Of a stretch of DNA of 64,000 bases, positions 63,885 to 64,000 are shown in pieces. Under the pieces are notes generated by a model, which was not told where the DNA came from, ran no database searches, and saw nothing but the letters and a program-made list of their open reading frames with translations. Location of the stretch: contig OY365815.1 of NCBI GenBank assembly GCA_959347315.1, positions 964,501-1,028,500 on the forward strand, given 5' to 3'. The translations under genes and the position numbers were made by a program. Position 1 is the stretch's first letter, and each line of letters opens with the position of its first letter. This stretch comes from Bimastos eiseni (lineage: Eukaryota; Annelida; Clitellata; Crassiclitellata; Lumbricidae).

Positions 63885-64000
63885 GCTATCAAACTGAATC
63901 ACTTCCTAAATCATAATCAACAGTTTGCTCATTATAGCCAAGCTGGCTATATTGGGCAAACTGTTGATTGTGACCTAGGAAATGATTCAGTTTGATAGCA
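63885..64000. repeat. Hairpin with about 56-bp arms at the window end
   Basis: TGCTATCAAACTGAATCACT...AACAGTTTGCTCATTATAGCC, an AAGCT loop, then its inverted copy with about five mismatches, ending at the last base. It may extend further. Confidence 0.85.

Overview
The window is nuclear DNA of an animal: a split gene with GT-AG introns, a C2H2 zinc-finger array, hAT and other terminal-inverted-repeat (TIR) DNA transposons, non-LTR retrotransposons, tRNA-derived SINEs and many minisatellites. The transposon mix and the protein divergence suggest an invertebrate, probably marine (invertebrate deuterostome or lophotrochozoan). The phylum cannot be fixed from sequence alone.

The one intact gene is an inositol-tetrakisphosphate 1-kinase (ITPK1). 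It has ten coding exons on the + strand from 920 to 30270. The spliced reading frame is 1281 nt (426 residues) and every splice phase agrees. Its N-terminal two thirds aligns to vertebrate ITPK1 almost without gaps, including a 25-nt microexon. The introns (about 0.6 to 10.9 kb) hold most of the left half of the window: hAT-type elements, LINE 3' ends, a tRNA-like SINE, a 4.7-kb satellite with a 1638-bp higher-order repeat (intron 4), and a minisatellite grown from the exon 9 splice donor (intron 9).

From 30.3 to 37.9 kb lie the 3' UTR and a quiet AT-rich spacer. From 38 to 44.9 kb there are tandem repeats broken by TIR elements, including one insertion dated by an empty paralogous site. At 45.0 to 46.7 kb is a 19-finger C2H2 zinc-finger sequence broken by a frameshift and a stop.

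From 47 to 64 kb there is no intact host gene. This part is nested transposons: a TIR element with a 4-bp ATAA target duplication inside a decayed LINE; hAT elements inside LINE and foldback sequence; a hAT transposase fragment near a non-autonomous relative with the same TIR; and a foldback-like composite (about 58.9-61.1 kb). The arms of that composite carry 61-bp units with a CTCF-like motif in convergent orientation, and a 108-bp perfect palindrome lies beside it. A degenerate minisatellite built on a GAAGCTGGATTGATGAAAAG-like unit recurs at nine or more places between 29 and 60 kb, several times inside unrelated elements.
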